Assembly (NCBI GenBank): GCA_016214845.1
Contig: JACRMS010000026.1
Location: forward strand, 164,655-228,654
Source of the DNA: Nitrospirota bacterium
Lineage (GTDB): Bacteria; Nitrospirota; Thermodesulfovibrionia; UBA6902
Direction of reading: 5' to 3'
Length of the DNA stretch: 64,000 nucleotides
Each line of letters opens with the position of its first letter. Positions within the stretch are counted from its first letter, which is position 1. The notes below the pieces were generated by a model, which worked only from the letters and a program-made list of their open reading frames with translations, searched no databases and was not told the DNA's origin. Made by a program: the position numbers and the translations under genes. Shown one piece after another: positions 45,945-55,667 of the stretch.

Positions 45945-48376
45945 TATTGATACACCTCGTCGATCTTGTTCAGGATGCTGAGACCTCTCAGTTTTGTCTT
46001 TGCCAGGCGGCTTACCAGCGAATCGCCTTTTTGCAGTTTGTCTAACATTTCATTTTTCCCTTCGGTATCGGATATGCTGCCGAGCCTGTACATTGCCCAT
46101 TCGTCATCCGGATTTTTCTCATTGGCGAGACTGTAATATGCAAGCGCCTTGTCGTCTTTTTCTTTGTCATAATAATAATCGGCAAGTATGAGGTAGTCTC
46201 CAGCGTCGCCGTCAAACTTGTTTATCATCTTTTCATAAAACGCGACAACTTTTTGCGTATTGTCCGGCGCTGTTTCTTTCATGTCTTTGATTATCTTTCC
46301 CAGCAGCTTCAGGTCGGAGCTTTCAAATTCTTTTATTGCCATCAGGTTCTTTAACGCAGGATCAATACGTTTGTTAGAGTAGTTTATCCTTGCATCGATC
46401 CTCTGCACCGCGTCTCCGGCATCTTTCGTTTTTGAATCCTTAAATATAGTTATGTACCTCTCTGCCGAGGGCATATTCCCCAGCCCGACATAATAATCCG
46501 CGAGATCGAGCGCGGCAGTGGTCCTTGCCTTGCCGGACGTATTTTCCACAAGCCATGAACACAGCTTCAGGAACGGCTCGCCGTGGGGTTTCAGCTTTTT
46601 TGCGATCTTCATCAGGAACTCCTCCCTCGACGGGTCGAGCATCCACTGCCCGACCTCTTTCCATAAATCAGGAAGGCTTAATTCGCCGGTTGTCCTTTCG
46701 CTTGCCTCAAGCAGGAGCGTCTCAAGGTCCGCGAATGCCTCTGCCGGCGGCTCTTTACCGTAAACGACTTCCTTTAACAAAGAGACGGACTCTTTACTCC
46801 TTCCCTCTTTCTTGTAAAGTTTCGCGAGGAGGACCAGGGTTTCTTTATACCTGTTTGAGGAGTCAAAATGATTGTGCCTGATCTCCTCAAGGCTCGATAT
46901 GGATTCCTTTAAATTATTCGCCTTCAAATAGGTCAGCGACAGATTCAGTAAGGCCTCCTCCTTAATCTTCCTGTCTTTTGAGAAACCTGCCGACTTAAAA
47001 TATTCTATGGCCTTGGGATAATCAGCTTCTTCCATCGCGATCAGACCGAGGCTGATGATTGCGTTGTCTCTGAAGGGGCCCGTATTGATCTCAGACAGGT
47101 GCTTTTTTGCTTCAGCAAGCCTGCCGGTCACGCGCATATTCTCACCGATCAAATAGTAAGTCTCAGGTGATCTTCCGGGATAAGCGCTGTCAACGAGGGC
47201 TGCGTTATTATATGCCTTCCTGGCCTCTTCAACCTTCCCTGTTTTTTGCAATGCATTTGCCATGCTGAAGACCACATCGGGACCCCTGCCCGCATTTTCA
47301 TAGTGCTGGACCGCTTCGGAAAACTCTCCTATCGCTGAAAGACTGTTTGCAAGGCCGAGATGGGCCTTTGCAATATATTTTGAGGACGGGAAATCTTTTA
47401 GAAAGATGAAATAGTTGGTCCTTGCTTCATAAACGAGCCCGACCTCCTGATAGATCTCCGCCCTTCTGATAAACGCCAGCTCTTTTAATTGCGCATCAGT
47501 TGAATATACGAACGCGAGCCTGAACTGCTCAATGGCTTCAAGATGTTTTTTTGCGCCGTCCAGCGCCTCTCCGTATATGAAGTGGTAGATACCGAGGGAC
47601 CCGGCATCCTTCGGCTTGTTGCTGGAAAGCTCGGCTATTACCTTAAACGGGTTGTCCTCCGCCTTTAAAACCGACCATATCTTTTTATATTTTTCTGGAA
47701 TGAAACTGTATTCATTGGTTGCTTTATCAGAGACCGTTACATCCGTTTTAGTATCTATATATTGCTCTGACAATTTGTTACTGAAATCTCCGTCGCCTTC
47801 ATAAGGCAATGCCTTCAGCTTCCTGCTGACAGAAGTCGAAATACTTCTATTTGAAAATCCCCCTGCCTCCCCCTTTTTCAAAGGGGGACTTTTTTCCCCT
47901 CTATTAAGACCAACAGTAGGTGCTTTAAGCAGGGGATTCAGGGGAGGGTTTCCAACTTTTTTTAAGGGGGGATTATTTTTTTCTGCCGCGTTGACCGTCT
48001 TTGCATCCGCCTTTGGATATGCGTCAATGACAAGACGGCTCGGGCTGTCAAGTGAGAAGATTTTCAGGTCAGAACTGTTCTTCAGGGCGAATATAACGGC
48101 ATCATTGTTTCTCCTGTAAGAAACAAGAAGCTTTTGTTGTTTAACTGCGAAGTCTGAACCGGGAAAGTTGACCAGGATTTCCTTGTCCTTCTGACTCACC
48201 TGGCCCCTTGATATCAGATCATTTGGTCCTTCCAGGACAATTCTTAAAAACCCGGGATGATCACTGGCCCTGATTTGAAGAGGAGCATTGTCGCTTTCAA
48301 GAGCGGCGTGTAAATCACTTAATTGAGGACAAAGCGCAAGCAGCATGAGTGTGATGACCGCACATAAAACATTCAT
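45944..48376 (-). CDS. exported TPR-repeat protein with AMIN-like N-terminus
   Basis: The 810-residue protein has a signal peptide (about residues 1-24), an AMIN-like beta domain (about residues 30-120) and TPR-type helices from about residue 230 to the end. Residues about 130-172 (PPLKKVGNPPLNPLLKAP, PPLKKGEAGGF) look like translated intergenic palindromic repeat, absorbed in frame. It is the first gene of the operon with the kinase and NtrC-type regulator and follows a perfect sigma-54 promoter with almost no leader. It may form a sensory or assembly scaffold for the flagellum; the role is inferred. Confidence 0.75.
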   Translation of the reverse strand: MNVLCAVITLMLLALCPQLSDLHAALESDNAPLQIRASDHPGFLRIVLEGPNDLISRGQVSQKDKEILVNFPGSDFAVKQQKLLVSYRRNNDAVIFALKNSSDLKIFSLDSPSRLVIDAYPKADAKTVNAAEKNNPPLKKVGNPPLNPLLKAPTVGLNRGEKSPPLKKGEAGGFSNRSISTSVSRKLKALPYEGDGDFSNKLSEQYIDTKTDVTVSDKATNEYSFIPEKYKKIWSVLKAEDNPFKVIAELSSNKPKDAGSLGIYHFIYGEALDGAKKHLEAIEQFRLAFVYSTDAQLKELAFIRRAEIYQEVGLVYEARTNYFIFLKDFPSSKYIAKAHLGLANSLSAIGEFSEAVQHYENAGRGPDVVFSMANALQKTGKVEEARKAYNNAALVDSAYPGRSPETYYLIGENMRVTGRLAEAKKHLSEINTGPFRDNAIISLGLIAMEEADYPKAIEYFKSAGFSKDRKIKEEALLNLSLTYLKANNLKESISSLEEIRHNHFDSSNRYKETLVLLAKLYKKEGRSKESVSLLKEVVYGKEPPAEAFADLETLLLEASERTTGELSLPDLWKEVGQWMLDPSREEFLMKIAKKLKPHGEPFLKLCSWLVENTSGKARTTAALDLADYYVGLGNMPSAERYITIFKDSKTKDAGDAVQRIDARINYSNKRIDPALKNLMAIKEFESSDLKLLGKIIKDMKETAPDNTQKVVAFYEKMINKFDGDAGDYLILADYYYDKEKDDKALAYYSLANEKNPDDEWAMYRLGSISDTEGKNEMLDKLQKGDSLVSRLAKTKLRGLSILNKIDEVYQ
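47855..47992. repeat. palindromic repeat element (family G type) inside coding sequence
   Basis: This segment has clustered inverted pieces (AATCCCCCT, TCCCCCTTTTTCAAAGGGGG, AGGGGATTCAGGGGAG, AAGGGGGGATT). It lies in frame in the TPR gene and encodes PPLKK-type repeats that interrupt an otherwise low-complexity linker. Confidence 0.65.
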
Positions 48377-48388
48377 GCCTGCTAAAAC

Positions 48389-48404
48389 AGCAAGTAGCGT
48401 GCCA
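48389..48404 (-). promoter_or_regulatory. sigma-54 promoter of the TPR-kinase-regulator operon
   Basis: On the - strand TGGCACGCTACTTGCT is a perfect match to the sigma-54 consensus. Predicted start (about 48378) falls only one or two bases before the ATG at 48376, so the first gene may be read from a leaderless transcript. Confidence 0.8.
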
Positions 48405-48484
48405 AATTCAACTATTGATTTATTAAGATATTACCTGGAAGAAATGCGTCAGTAAAATGACGGGAATCCGCTTTTATTTATTTC

Positions 48485-49879
48485 TCACTCAGTGGTCTTG
48501 GCGCCGAAGTCGATGGATTTTTTCTTCATTTTTTCGATCAGCGTGGTCCTGTTAAGACCGAGCAGGCTCGCGGCTTTGCTCTTTATGCCTTTGGACATTT
48601 CCAGCGCCTGAACGATCAGATTATTTTCTATTTCATCAAGCATCATGTTAAGGTCCACTCCCTCAGACGACAATGACTGCAATTTTGCAAGGCCCTTTTG
48701 CGCCTGGCGTTTTTCATGGAACCTCTCGGGAAGGTCCTCAGGGACAATGGTGTCTCCTTCCTTCAAAATGATGAGCCTCTCCAGCAGATTTTCAAGCTCC
48801 CGTACATTGCCGGGCCACCTGTAGTCTGTAAGATACCGCATCACTTCATGGGAAATGACCGGTTGCTCTTTCTTTTTCCTTCTTGAAAGCTCCGCGATAA
48901 AATGTTCGACCAGCAGCGGAATATCTTCTTTCATCCTCCTGAGAGGAGGCAGGTGGATTGGGATAACATTTAGTCTGTAGAAAAGGTCCTCTCTGAAGGC
49001 CTCTTCCTTCACGGCCTTTTCCAGGTCCCTGTTTGTAGCGGCAATGATCCTCACGTCAACCTTTATGGTTTTTACTCCGCCCACCCTTTCAAACTCTTTT
49101 TCCTGGAGGACACGGAGCAGCTTGACCTGAAGCGCGGGCGCCAGTTCGCCGATTTCGTCAAGAAAGAGCGTGCCGTTGTTTGCAAGCTCAAAACGCCCGA
49201 TCCTTGTATTGACAGCCCCGGTGAACGCGCCTTTTTCATGGCCGAAGAGCTCGGACTCAAGGATGTCCTTTGGAATCGCGGCGCAATTCAGAGGGACAAA
49301 TGTATTGCGCGCCCTTGAACTCTGATAGTGGATTGTCTTTGCGACAAGCTCTTTGCCGGTCCCGCTCTCCCCTGTGATAAGCACGGTGCTGTCGGTATCG
49401 GCGATCTTGTCGATGAACTTGATAACATTCTGTATAGGCAGGGAGTTTCCAATGATCTTGTGGGTGCTGAATTTCTTTTTCAGTTCCTTCTTCAGCCTGA
49501 TATTTTCTTCCTGAAGTTGTGAAACATCAAGCGCCCTTTTTATGGTAAAGAACATATCTTCAAGATTGAATGGTTTTGTAATATAATCGAAGGCCCCGAG
49601 TTTCATTGCCTCGACTGCGGTCTGCACACTCGCATGCGCGGTGATCATTATCGGGGTGACGTCGATCTTTTCAGAGGCAATATTGCGCAGAACATCCATG
49701 CCGTTCATACCCGGCATCATAAGATCAAGCAGCAAAAGGCCAAATTTATCTTCTTTTAAAACAGACAGACCGGTTTCCCCGTCGGAAGCGGTCAGGACTT
49801 CAAACCCTTTGGTTTCAAGAAAATCTTTTAAAAGTCCTCTGATAGATGCTTCATCATCTATTACCAGGATACGCTGCAT
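48485..49879 (-). CDS. sigma-54-dependent NtrC-family response regulator
   Basis: The 464-residue regulator has a receiver domain (phospho-Asp about residue 52 in LLLLDLMMP), AAA+ domain with GESGTGKE and the GAFTGA sigma-54 contact loop, and a C-terminal Fis-type helix-turn-helix ([19 protein letters not shown]). No kinase gene is adjacent. It lies upstream of the flagellar regulatory operon, so it is a candidate activator of that sigma-54 promoter, comparable to FleQ/FlrC-type regulators. Confidence 0.9.
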   Translation of the reverse strand: MQRILVIDDEASIRGLLKDFLETKGFEVLTASDGETGLSVLKEDKFGLLLLDLMMPGMNGMDVLRNIASEKIDVTPIMITAHASVQTAVEAMKLGAFDYITKPFNLEDMFFTIKRALDVSQLQEENIRLKKELKKKFSTHKIIGNSLPIQNVIKFIDKIADTDSTVLITGESGTGKELVAKTIHYQSSRARNTFVPLNCAAIPKDILESELFGHEKGAFTGAVNTRIGRFELANNGTLFLDEIGELAPALQVKLLRVLQEKEFERVGGVKTIKVDVRIIAATNRDLEKAVKEEAFREDLFYRLNVIPIHLPPLRRMKEDIPLLVEHFIAELSRRKKKEQPVISHEVMRYLTDYRWPGNVRELENLLERLIILKEGDTIVPEDLPERFHEKRQAQKGLAKLQSLSSEGVDLNMMLDEIENNLIVQALEMSKGIKSKAASLLGLNRTTLIEKMKKKSIDFGAKTTE

Positions 49880-50006
49880 GGGTATATATTGCCATATTAA
49901 AAAAGCGACGTCAACACTTTGACAGGAAGAAATTTAATAGTATGAATTGATTACCGAATTTAATTTGAAAATGATTGGATAGATATAATTAAAGAATGTA
50001 TCCTTC

Positions 50007-50906
50007 TCAATCCATTACAACGACCTTGTTGCGTCCCTCTCTCTTGGCCCTGTAGAGAGCCTCGTCTGCTTTCTTAATCATCATCTCCGCAGATTCTATA
50101 CCTTTTCTGAATTCAGAAACTCCGAGGCTGATGGTCACCTTTATAATTTCACCGTCGTAATTAGTCTCCTGCTGTTCTATTGCCGCCCTGAAACGCTCCG
50201 CAACAGTAAGCGCCGCCGGGATCCCCGTCTCAGGAAGCAGGCAGCAGAATTCCTCTCCGCCGTACCGCGCCAGGTAATCCACGTTTCTGATAATTGAAGC
50301 GACCCTTGAGCTCACCGCTTTTAAGATGAAATCGCCGCACTGGTGTCCGTGCGTATCATTGACCTTTTTAAAAAAATCTATGTCCAGCATGACAAGGCTG
50401 AATACGCCGCCGTATCTCTGGTGCCTGTTAAACTCCTCACTGAGTTTGCTTTCAAGGAATCTCCTGTTATAAATTCCCGTAAGCCCGTCCCGCATGTTCA
50501 TCTCCAGAAGTTTTTGCTCGTAGGCGGCAACTTCCGTGACATCCTGCACATAAATGAATAAATATTTTATTTCGTTGTTCTCATCACGGAGCGGTCCCAT
50601 CGCGCAGCTCTGCTGCATAAAATCAAATTTTGAATCAGCATAGCTTGTGGTTTTAAAGGGAAACAGGTGGCGGTGTAATTTCTGCGAGAAAAAACAGAAG
50701 TTGCCGAAGGAAAATACCGATTTGCAGCTCCGTATGAATTTCGGATTATTCAGATGTGGGAAAGTGTCAAAAATGGGAGAGCTTTTAATTTTGCTCTCGT
50801 CAATCCCGCTATGCACTTCCATCCAGCGGTTCCATCCATGGACCTTCAGATCTTTATCCAGGATAACAATGCCGATATTGATAGCGTCAAATATCTGTTG
50901 GAACAT
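50007..50906 (-). CDS. PAS-GGDEF diguanylate cyclase
   Basis: The 299-residue protein has an N-terminal PAS domain (about residues 1-125) and a GGDEF domain (about residues 140-299). The active motif is GGEEF near residue 226 with the inhibitory RxxD (RNVD) five residues upstream. It should make c-di-GMP with product inhibition. It is the last gene of an overlapping operon with a CheY-like and a CheC-like gene, linking c-di-GMP to chemotaxis signalling. Confidence 0.92.
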   Translation of the reverse strand: MFQQIFDAINIGIVILDKDLKVHGWNRWMEVHSGIDESKIKSSPIFDTFPHLNNPKFIRSCKSVFSFGNFCFFSQKLHRHLFPFKTTSYADSKFDFMQQSCAMGPLRDENNEIKYLFIYVQDVTEVAAYEQKLLEMNMRDGLTGIYNRRFLESKLSEEFNRHQRYGGVFSLVMLDIDFFKKVNDTHGHQCGDFILKAVSSRVASIIRNVDYLARYGGEEFCCLLPETGIPAALTVAERFRAAIEQQETNYDGEIIKVTISLGVSEFRKGIESAEMMIKKADEALYRAKREGRNKVVVMD

Positions 50907-51559
50907 TATTCATATTGTTCTATAAAAATGCGTAAAGCGTCTTTCAGCCATTTTATAGAATCGTTGCTTGTTACCAGGAATAAAAAACCGCTTACGTTCC
51001 CTTCCGTAAAACTGAAATCCGTCTTTAAGACAATAGCTGTCTTGTCGGCGTCAAACTGTTTCCCGGAAAGCGCATCGGTATAATATCTCTCAACGACAAC
51101 CATCGGCGGCGTGTAAGTTACAACGTCTTTGAGCAATTCGGCAAGCTTACCCACGCAAGCGCCTATAAGTATGTTGCCGACTTCCATCAGGGTCTCTCTT
51201 TCCAGGATATCAATAGGGTCTGATTCAAAACTGCTCATTTCCACCTGCCCGTGCTGCAGCATGGCTATCAACTCCTTGCCCGAACCTGATGAAAAAATCA
51301 GAAGCGCGTCTCCTTTGAACCGGCCCCAAAAATTCTGTTCCACGATGCTGATTTTTTTATAGTCTTTGACGTGGTCCCTGATATACACGGGAAGCTCTGT
51401 CACCTGCATGATTTTTATAAAAGGAATGCTGAGCACAACATGGGTATCTATTACATCCGCGAGGTCTGCCGCGGATTTACCAAAAGCGATATTCATTATC
51501 TCCTGAAGGATTTCTCCTTCCTCGCCCGTCAGAATCTGATCTTCGTGTATTTCCATCAT
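50906..51559 (-). CDS. CheC/CheX-like chemotaxis phosphatase
   Basis: The 217-residue protein has two CheC-type helices, EGEILQEIMNIAFGKSAADL and ERETLMEVGNILIGACVGKL, each with the E...N pair that dephosphorylates CheY~P. It overlaps the CheY-like gene and the GGDEF gene by one base on either side, so it probably acts on that CheY-like protein. Confidence 0.85.
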   Translation of the reverse strand: MMEIHEDQILTGEEGEILQEIMNIAFGKSAADLADVIDTHVVLSIPFIKIMQVTELPVYIRDHVKDYKKISIVEQNFWGRFKGDALLIFSSGSGKELIAMLQHGQVEMSSFESDPIDILERETLMEVGNILIGACVGKLAELLKDVVTYTPPMVVVERYYTDALSGKQFDADKTAIVLKTDFSFTEGNVSGFLFLVTSNDSIKWLKDALRIFIEQYE

Positions 51560-51939
51560 TATTGGACCTTTTGCAATGTATCCTGCGCCTTCATTATTGC
51601 GGCCAGCAGGTCTTCTTTCTTCAGAGGTTTTCTCAAAACCATATACGCGCCCAAATCCAGCACCGTGGTTATCGCCTTCATCTGCACGTCAGCGGTAACA
51701 ACGATAATTAAGGCATTCTTATCATGTTTCATAATCTCTTCGATGGCTTCATACCCGGTCATAACGGGCATGGTCAAATCCATGAATGTTATGTCAGGGC
51801 GGAGGTTTAAATATTTTTCCACGCCGTCCTTGCCGTCACAGGCCTCATAAAACTCAAACCCCTGGTCCTTCGGCAGACAGCTTTTCAGCATCTTCCTTGC
51901 TATCGGTGAATCATCAACAATCAATAATTTCTTTATCAT
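51559..51939 (-). CDS. CheY-like single-domain response regulator
   Basis: The 126-residue protein is a stand-alone receiver with acidic pocket (VDDSP), phospho-Asp about residue 54 (FMDLTMP), the switch threonine in VVTADV, and lysine in LRKPLK. As the first gene of the CheY-CheC-GGDEF operon it probably acts through protein contacts. Confidence 0.9.
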   Translation of the reverse strand: MIKKLLIVDDSPIARKMLKSCLPKDQGFEFYEACDGKDGVEKYLNLRPDITFMDLTMPVMTGYEAIEEIMKHDKNALIIVVTADVQMKAITTVLDLGAYMVLRKPLKKEDLLAAIMKAQDTLQKVQ

Positions 51940-52092
51940 TATCTACCCTGCTATTGAATCGATTTGATAATAAGCCCTTTCATTGTCATGGGAATATAAG
52001 CATAGGGCATCATCTTTTTCAACATTATTATCAATAAATAACCAAGTCACGTTTAAGCTATAATAGCTTTATACTCATCTATATCGGAACAT

Positions 52093-53157
52093 ATGAAAAA
52101 AAACTTTAAGCAATTATCACAAAAAGAAATATCCCTGTTTATTCACCAGCTACGCCAAAAACCCTTCAGGGCAAAACAGATCATTCACTGGATATACGGG
52201 AAGCTTGCAAGTTCCTTTGATGAAATGACTGACCTCCCAAAAGACCTTCGTGAGGGGCTTAACAGAACAGCGTTCATAAGCAATCTTCATCTCCTGCAAA
52301 AAAAGGTTTCAAGCGACGGCGCGCAGAAATTCCTGTTTGAGCTTGAAGACGGCGAGACAATTGAGAGCGTGCTGATCCCTAACACTATCGGGGACGGGAA
52401 ATTCACACTGTGCATTTCTTCGCAGGCAGGCTGCGCTATGGGATGCGCATTTTGCACGACCGGGAAACTGGGATTTAAAAGAAATCTCAAGGCATACGAA
52501 ATTGTTGATCAGATGATATCGGTAGAAAGAAGTTTATTAATCCCCTCTCCCCAACAAAAAATTACCAACATCGTCTTTATGGGAATGGGGGAGCCGTTGA
52601 ATAATTTCAACGAAGTCGTCGAGGCGCTCTGGAGAATTACCGGTCTTAAGGGTTTTTCAAAAAGAAGGATCACCGTCTCCACAGCAGGCATCGTACCTAA
52701 AATTTATGAACTCGCGGAGAAAGCCCCTGACGTAAATCTCGCCATATCATTAAATGCTACAACCGATGAGACAAGAAATAAAATTATGCCCGTCAATAAA
52801 AAATATCCGTTAAAAGAGCTCCTGAAAGCCTGCAAGGAATTTCCCATTCCTCCCCGCAGGCACATAACATTTGAATATGTCCTGATAGACGGGATCAACG
52901 ATACAAATGAAGACGCCGCAAGACTCGTAAAGTTATTAAAAGGTATCCGGTCGAAAGTAAATTTAATACCGTACAACCCGCCTCTTCAGGAAAAGCCTCA
53001 GATATTCAGACAGCCCTCTGAAAACAGGATACTTGAATTTCAGAAAATTCTGCATAACGCAAAAATCACCGTGTTAATCAGAAAAAGTATGGGTGCTGAC
53101 ATCTCAGCGGCATGCGGACAATTAAAGGCAATGTATAGCATAAAGCAAGGAGCATAG
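52093..53157 (+). CDS. rlmN: dual-specificity 23S rRNA/tRNA adenine-C2 methyltransferase RlmN
   Basis: The 354-residue radical-SAM enzyme methylates A2503 of 23S rRNA and A37 of some tRNAs at C2. The cluster cysteines are in CAMGCAFC (about residues 114-121), followed by the GMGEPLNN motif, and a C-terminal catalytic cysteine lies in DISAACGQL. Length is typical. Confidence 0.95.
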   Translation: MKKNFKQLSQKEISLFIHQLRQKPFRAKQIIHWIYGKLASSFDEMTDLPKDLREGLNRTAFISNLHLLQKKVSSDGAQKFLFELEDGETIESVLIPNTIGDGKFTLCISSQAGCAMGCAFCTTGKLGFKRNLKAYEIVDQMISVERSLLIPSPQQKITNIVFMGMGEPLNNFNEVVEALWRITGLKGFSKRRITVSTAGIVPKIYELAEKAPDVNLAISLNATTDETRNKIMPVNKKYPLKELLKACKEFPIPPRRHITFEYVLIDGINDTNEDAARLVKLLKGIRSKVNLIPYNPPLQEKPQIFRQPSENRILEFQKILHNAKITVLIRKSMGADISAACGQLKAMYSIKQGA

Positions 53158-53193
53158 AGCAAAGGGAGAAGGAAGTGCGCTTTGCCCTATGCA
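53152..53193. repeat. bidirectional palindrome between convergent genes
   Basis: GCATAGAGCAAAG and CTTTGCCCTATGC pair imperfectly. The rlmN stop is just before it and the flavoprotein stop at 53187-53189 lies inside its right arm. It probably serves as a two-way transcript end. The same repeat type is seen at about 15715-15750. Confidence 0.6.
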
Positions 53194-53759
53194 CTTACCA
53201 GCTTCTTCCCAGCTTCGTACGCTTCCGTAAGCGCTGTAGGATGATGGAGGATCTCACCTTTTTTATCTATACCTAAAAAATGAAGCGTGCTGTGCTCCGG
53301 GACGTTTACGGTCCTGAAAAATGCCATTGCACATGCTTCGGCACATTGTATGCCGATCTCTTTTTTCATCCCGCCGACGAGCAGTAAAAGCCCCTTCCGT
53401 CCAAATTCACCTGATTGAATGGGTCTTTTCAGAAGATATTTTTCACACCAGAAACTCTGGCATCTGTCTATCATAATTTTCGCCTGAGCGCTGAGCGCGA
53501 AGAAGAATACCGGAGAAGCAAGTATAATCCTGTCGGCAGCGCGTATCGCGTCATGTACCTGGTCCATTTCATCACGGATGATACAAGTCCCCGAGTCTTC
53601 ACATCCTCCGCAATCCTGACACGGGCTGATATTAATTGAATTAAGATTAAATATCTGAACAGCGCGGCCGGCCTGTTCAATTCCTTTTACCGCCTCATTC
53701 AAAAGCAGCTCTGTATTTCCGCCCTTACGGGGGCTTCCGTTAAACGCAATTATTTTCAT
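53187..53759 (-). CDS. NAD(P)H-dependent flavodoxin-like oxidoreductase (FMN reductase family)
   Basis: The 190-residue protein has the flavodoxin-like FMN phosphate loop NGSPRKGGNTELLL and an SPVFFFALSAQAKIMIDR segment. The cysteine motif CQDCGGCEDSGTC near residue 48 is of the iron-sulfur flavoprotein type, so it may hold a 4Fe-4S cluster. The substrate is unknown. It is convergent with rlmN and divides the chemotaxis operon from the GGDEF/HD-GYP gene. Confidence 0.8.
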   Translation of the reverse strand: MKIIAFNGSPRKGGNTELLLNEAVKGIEQAGRAVQIFNLNSINISPCQDCGGCEDSGTCIIRDEMDQVHDAIRAADRIILASPVFFFALSAQAKIMIDRCQSFWCEKYLLKRPIQSGEFGRKGLLLLVGGMKKEIGIQCAEACAMAFFRTVNVPEHSTLHFLGIDKKGEILHHPTALTEAYEAGKKLVSA

Positions 53760-53822
53760 TTCATTATTGTAACAAAGAGAGAAAATTTAAAGGAGGGAAT
53801 TGCGATAAAACGATTTTGGAAG

Positions 53823-55403
53823 CTACTTCGATTTCTCGACAACCTTTACGAAGACATCGACCAGGTGGGGGTCAAATTGTTTTCCGGCGCATCCCATCAG
53901 TTCCGCAATTGCATCTTTTGATGACGCGGCTTTTTTATAAGGGGTGTCCGACCTCATAACGTCATATGCCTCTGCGATTGCCAGAATACGCGCTCCGTAG
54001 GGGATGTTGTCGCCCTTTAATTTGTGCGGATAGCCGCTGCCGTCAAACCTTTCGTGATGGTGAAGTATGATAGGAAGTTCTTTATGGAACAGCTTTGTCT
54101 TTTCAATTATTTTCACCCCGATATTGGCATGTCTCTTTATCAACCGGTATTCCGCCTCAGTAAGTTTACTGCTCTTCTTTAATATCTTTGAATTAATTCC
54201 TACCATGCCTATATCATGAAGCAATGCCGCCCGTTTTATTACACTTACGTCTTCATCTGACATAAGCAGTCCCTTCGTCAGTTTTTCAGCATAATTACTG
54301 ACCCGGATGGAATGTTCATTTATATAATTACATCCATTATTCAACTCACATAGTATGTCATGGGCGGATTCGATACATGTCTCTTTAATATTTTCATTTA
54401 CGCTCTCGAGCTTGCTGTAAAAATCCTTTATCTTTTTTTCCTCTTCCTTTATGCCGGCAGCTCCCTCAAATTCCGTTTCTTCATATGTGCAGACATTATT
54501 TCTTCCTCTCCACTTGGCGCGATAAAGCGCCTTGTCGGCATTTGCAATAAGGTCGGCCTCTGCTGCTACGTTATTGTCCGAAGTAGAAGACAACCCTATG
54601 CTTATAGTCGCTGTGCTTGAAATGTCATCTTTTCTGAACACATTGTTTTCGAACGCGCTGCGGATCCTCTCTGCCAATATAAAAGCCCCTTCAAGGTCAG
54701 TGTTCGGCAGAATAATAAAAAATTCCTCGCCTCCGTAACGCGCAACAAAGTCAGTGTCCCTCACGAGTTTTTTCAGTATCTCGGCTGACTTGATAAGTAC
54801 AAAATCACCAAAAGGGTGCCCGTAGGAATCATTTATCGATTTGAAATGGTCAAGGTCCAGCATAATGCAGGAGAGGGGCTGCAAATGTCTCTTTGACTTT
54901 TTGTATTCATTCTTGATTACCTCATGAAAGTGGCGGTGATTAAATAACCCGGTAAGGCCGTCCCTGATCGCCAGTTTTTCCAGTTTTGCAATGGACTCTT
55001 TAACGTCGTCTTCCAGTTTTTTTCTCTGTATGGCCCTGCGTATGGCCCTGCTCAAGGCCACTGTTTTTATTTCTTCTTTGGTCAGGTAATCATATGCGCC
55101 CTTGTCCATTGCCTCAACGCCGAGCTTTTCATTGCCTTCTTCAACGATCATGATCACAGGCATTTCTAATTTTCGCTTGCTTATCTCATCGAGTATTTTA
55201 ATTCCGCTTGTGCCGTTAATTGTACGATTAATCAATAAAAGATCGAACTTGTCCCGCTCAGTCTTTTCCAGAATGTCTTTCCCGGTATGAGCGATATCGA
55301 ATTTGTAACTGATATCATTATAATTGGCCAGGGTAGCTTTGATGGCCTCAATATTAGGATGGTTATTATCTGCCACTAAGATAAATACATCTTGTTTAGG
55401 CAT
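53823..55403 (-). CDS. receiver-like, GGDEF and HD-GYP protein
   Basis: The 526-residue protein has an N-terminal receiver-like domain (about residues 1-120), a GGDEF domain (about residues 145-310, with GGEEF and RxxD in RDTD) and a C-terminal HD-GYP domain (about residues 350-520, with HDIGM and HHERFDGSGYP). It could both make and break c-di-GMP. In the receiver-like domain the expected phospho-Asp is Asn 59 (LLLINRTINGTSG), so normal phosphorylation is unlikely. It is divergent from ribF. Confidence 0.9.
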   Translation of the reverse strand: MPKQDVFILVADNNHPNIEAIKATLANYNDISYKFDIAHTGKDILEKTERDKFDLLLINRTINGTSGIKILDEISKRKLEMPVIMIVEEGNEKLGVEAMDKGAYDYLTKEEIKTVALSRAIRRAIQRKKLEDDVKESIAKLEKLAIRDGLTGLFNHRHFHEVIKNEYKKSKRHLQPLSCIMLDLDHFKSINDSYGHPFGDFVLIKSAEILKKLVRDTDFVARYGGEEFFIILPNTDLEGAFILAERIRSAFENNVFRKDDISSTATISIGLSSTSDNNVAAEADLIANADKALYRAKWRGRNNVCTYEETEFEGAAGIKEEEKKIKDFYSKLESVNENIKETCIESAHDILCELNNGCNYINEHSIRVSNYAEKLTKGLLMSDEDVSVIKRAALLHDIGMVGINSKILKKSSKLTEAEYRLIKRHANIGVKIIEKTKLFHKELPIILHHHERFDGSGYPHKLKGDNIPYGARILAIAEAYDVMRSDTPYKKAASSKDAIAELMGCAGKQFDPHLVDVFVKVVEKSK

Positions 55404-55510
55404 GTTAAAATTTCCCTTCAGTTAAGGAGCGCTCTTTAATACGACTAAAAAAATAACAGATAAAAACTGTGCTTCTTCTTTTACAATGACTTATTATAGC
55501 TTTTCTAAAT

Positions 55511-55528
55511 TTTACAATCAACTGTAAA
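55511..55528. promoter_or_regulatory. perfect inverted repeat upstream of the ribF promoter
   Basis: TTTACA ATCAAC TGTAAA is a perfect 6-bp inverted repeat about 28 bases upstream of the -35 box of ribF, in the divergent spacer. It may be an operator; no protein can be named. Confidence 0.35.
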
Positions 55529-55555
55529 ATCTATATACACGAAATCTTCTCTTAA

Positions 55556-55585
55556 TTGACAAATTAATCTTAATCTACCTATTAT
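55556..55585 (+). promoter_or_regulatory. sigma-70-type promoter of ribF
   Basis: TTGACA at 55556-55561 and TATTAT at 55580-55585 are separated by 18 bases. The predicted start lies about 75 bases upstream of the ribF ATG. Confidence 0.55.
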
Positions 55586-55667
55586 TAGTGACTAATTTTT
55601 CTGCACTTAAAATATCAATGTGCCTTAAAATTGTCAAGATAAATTTAATAGTTAGTGTTTAAATATT

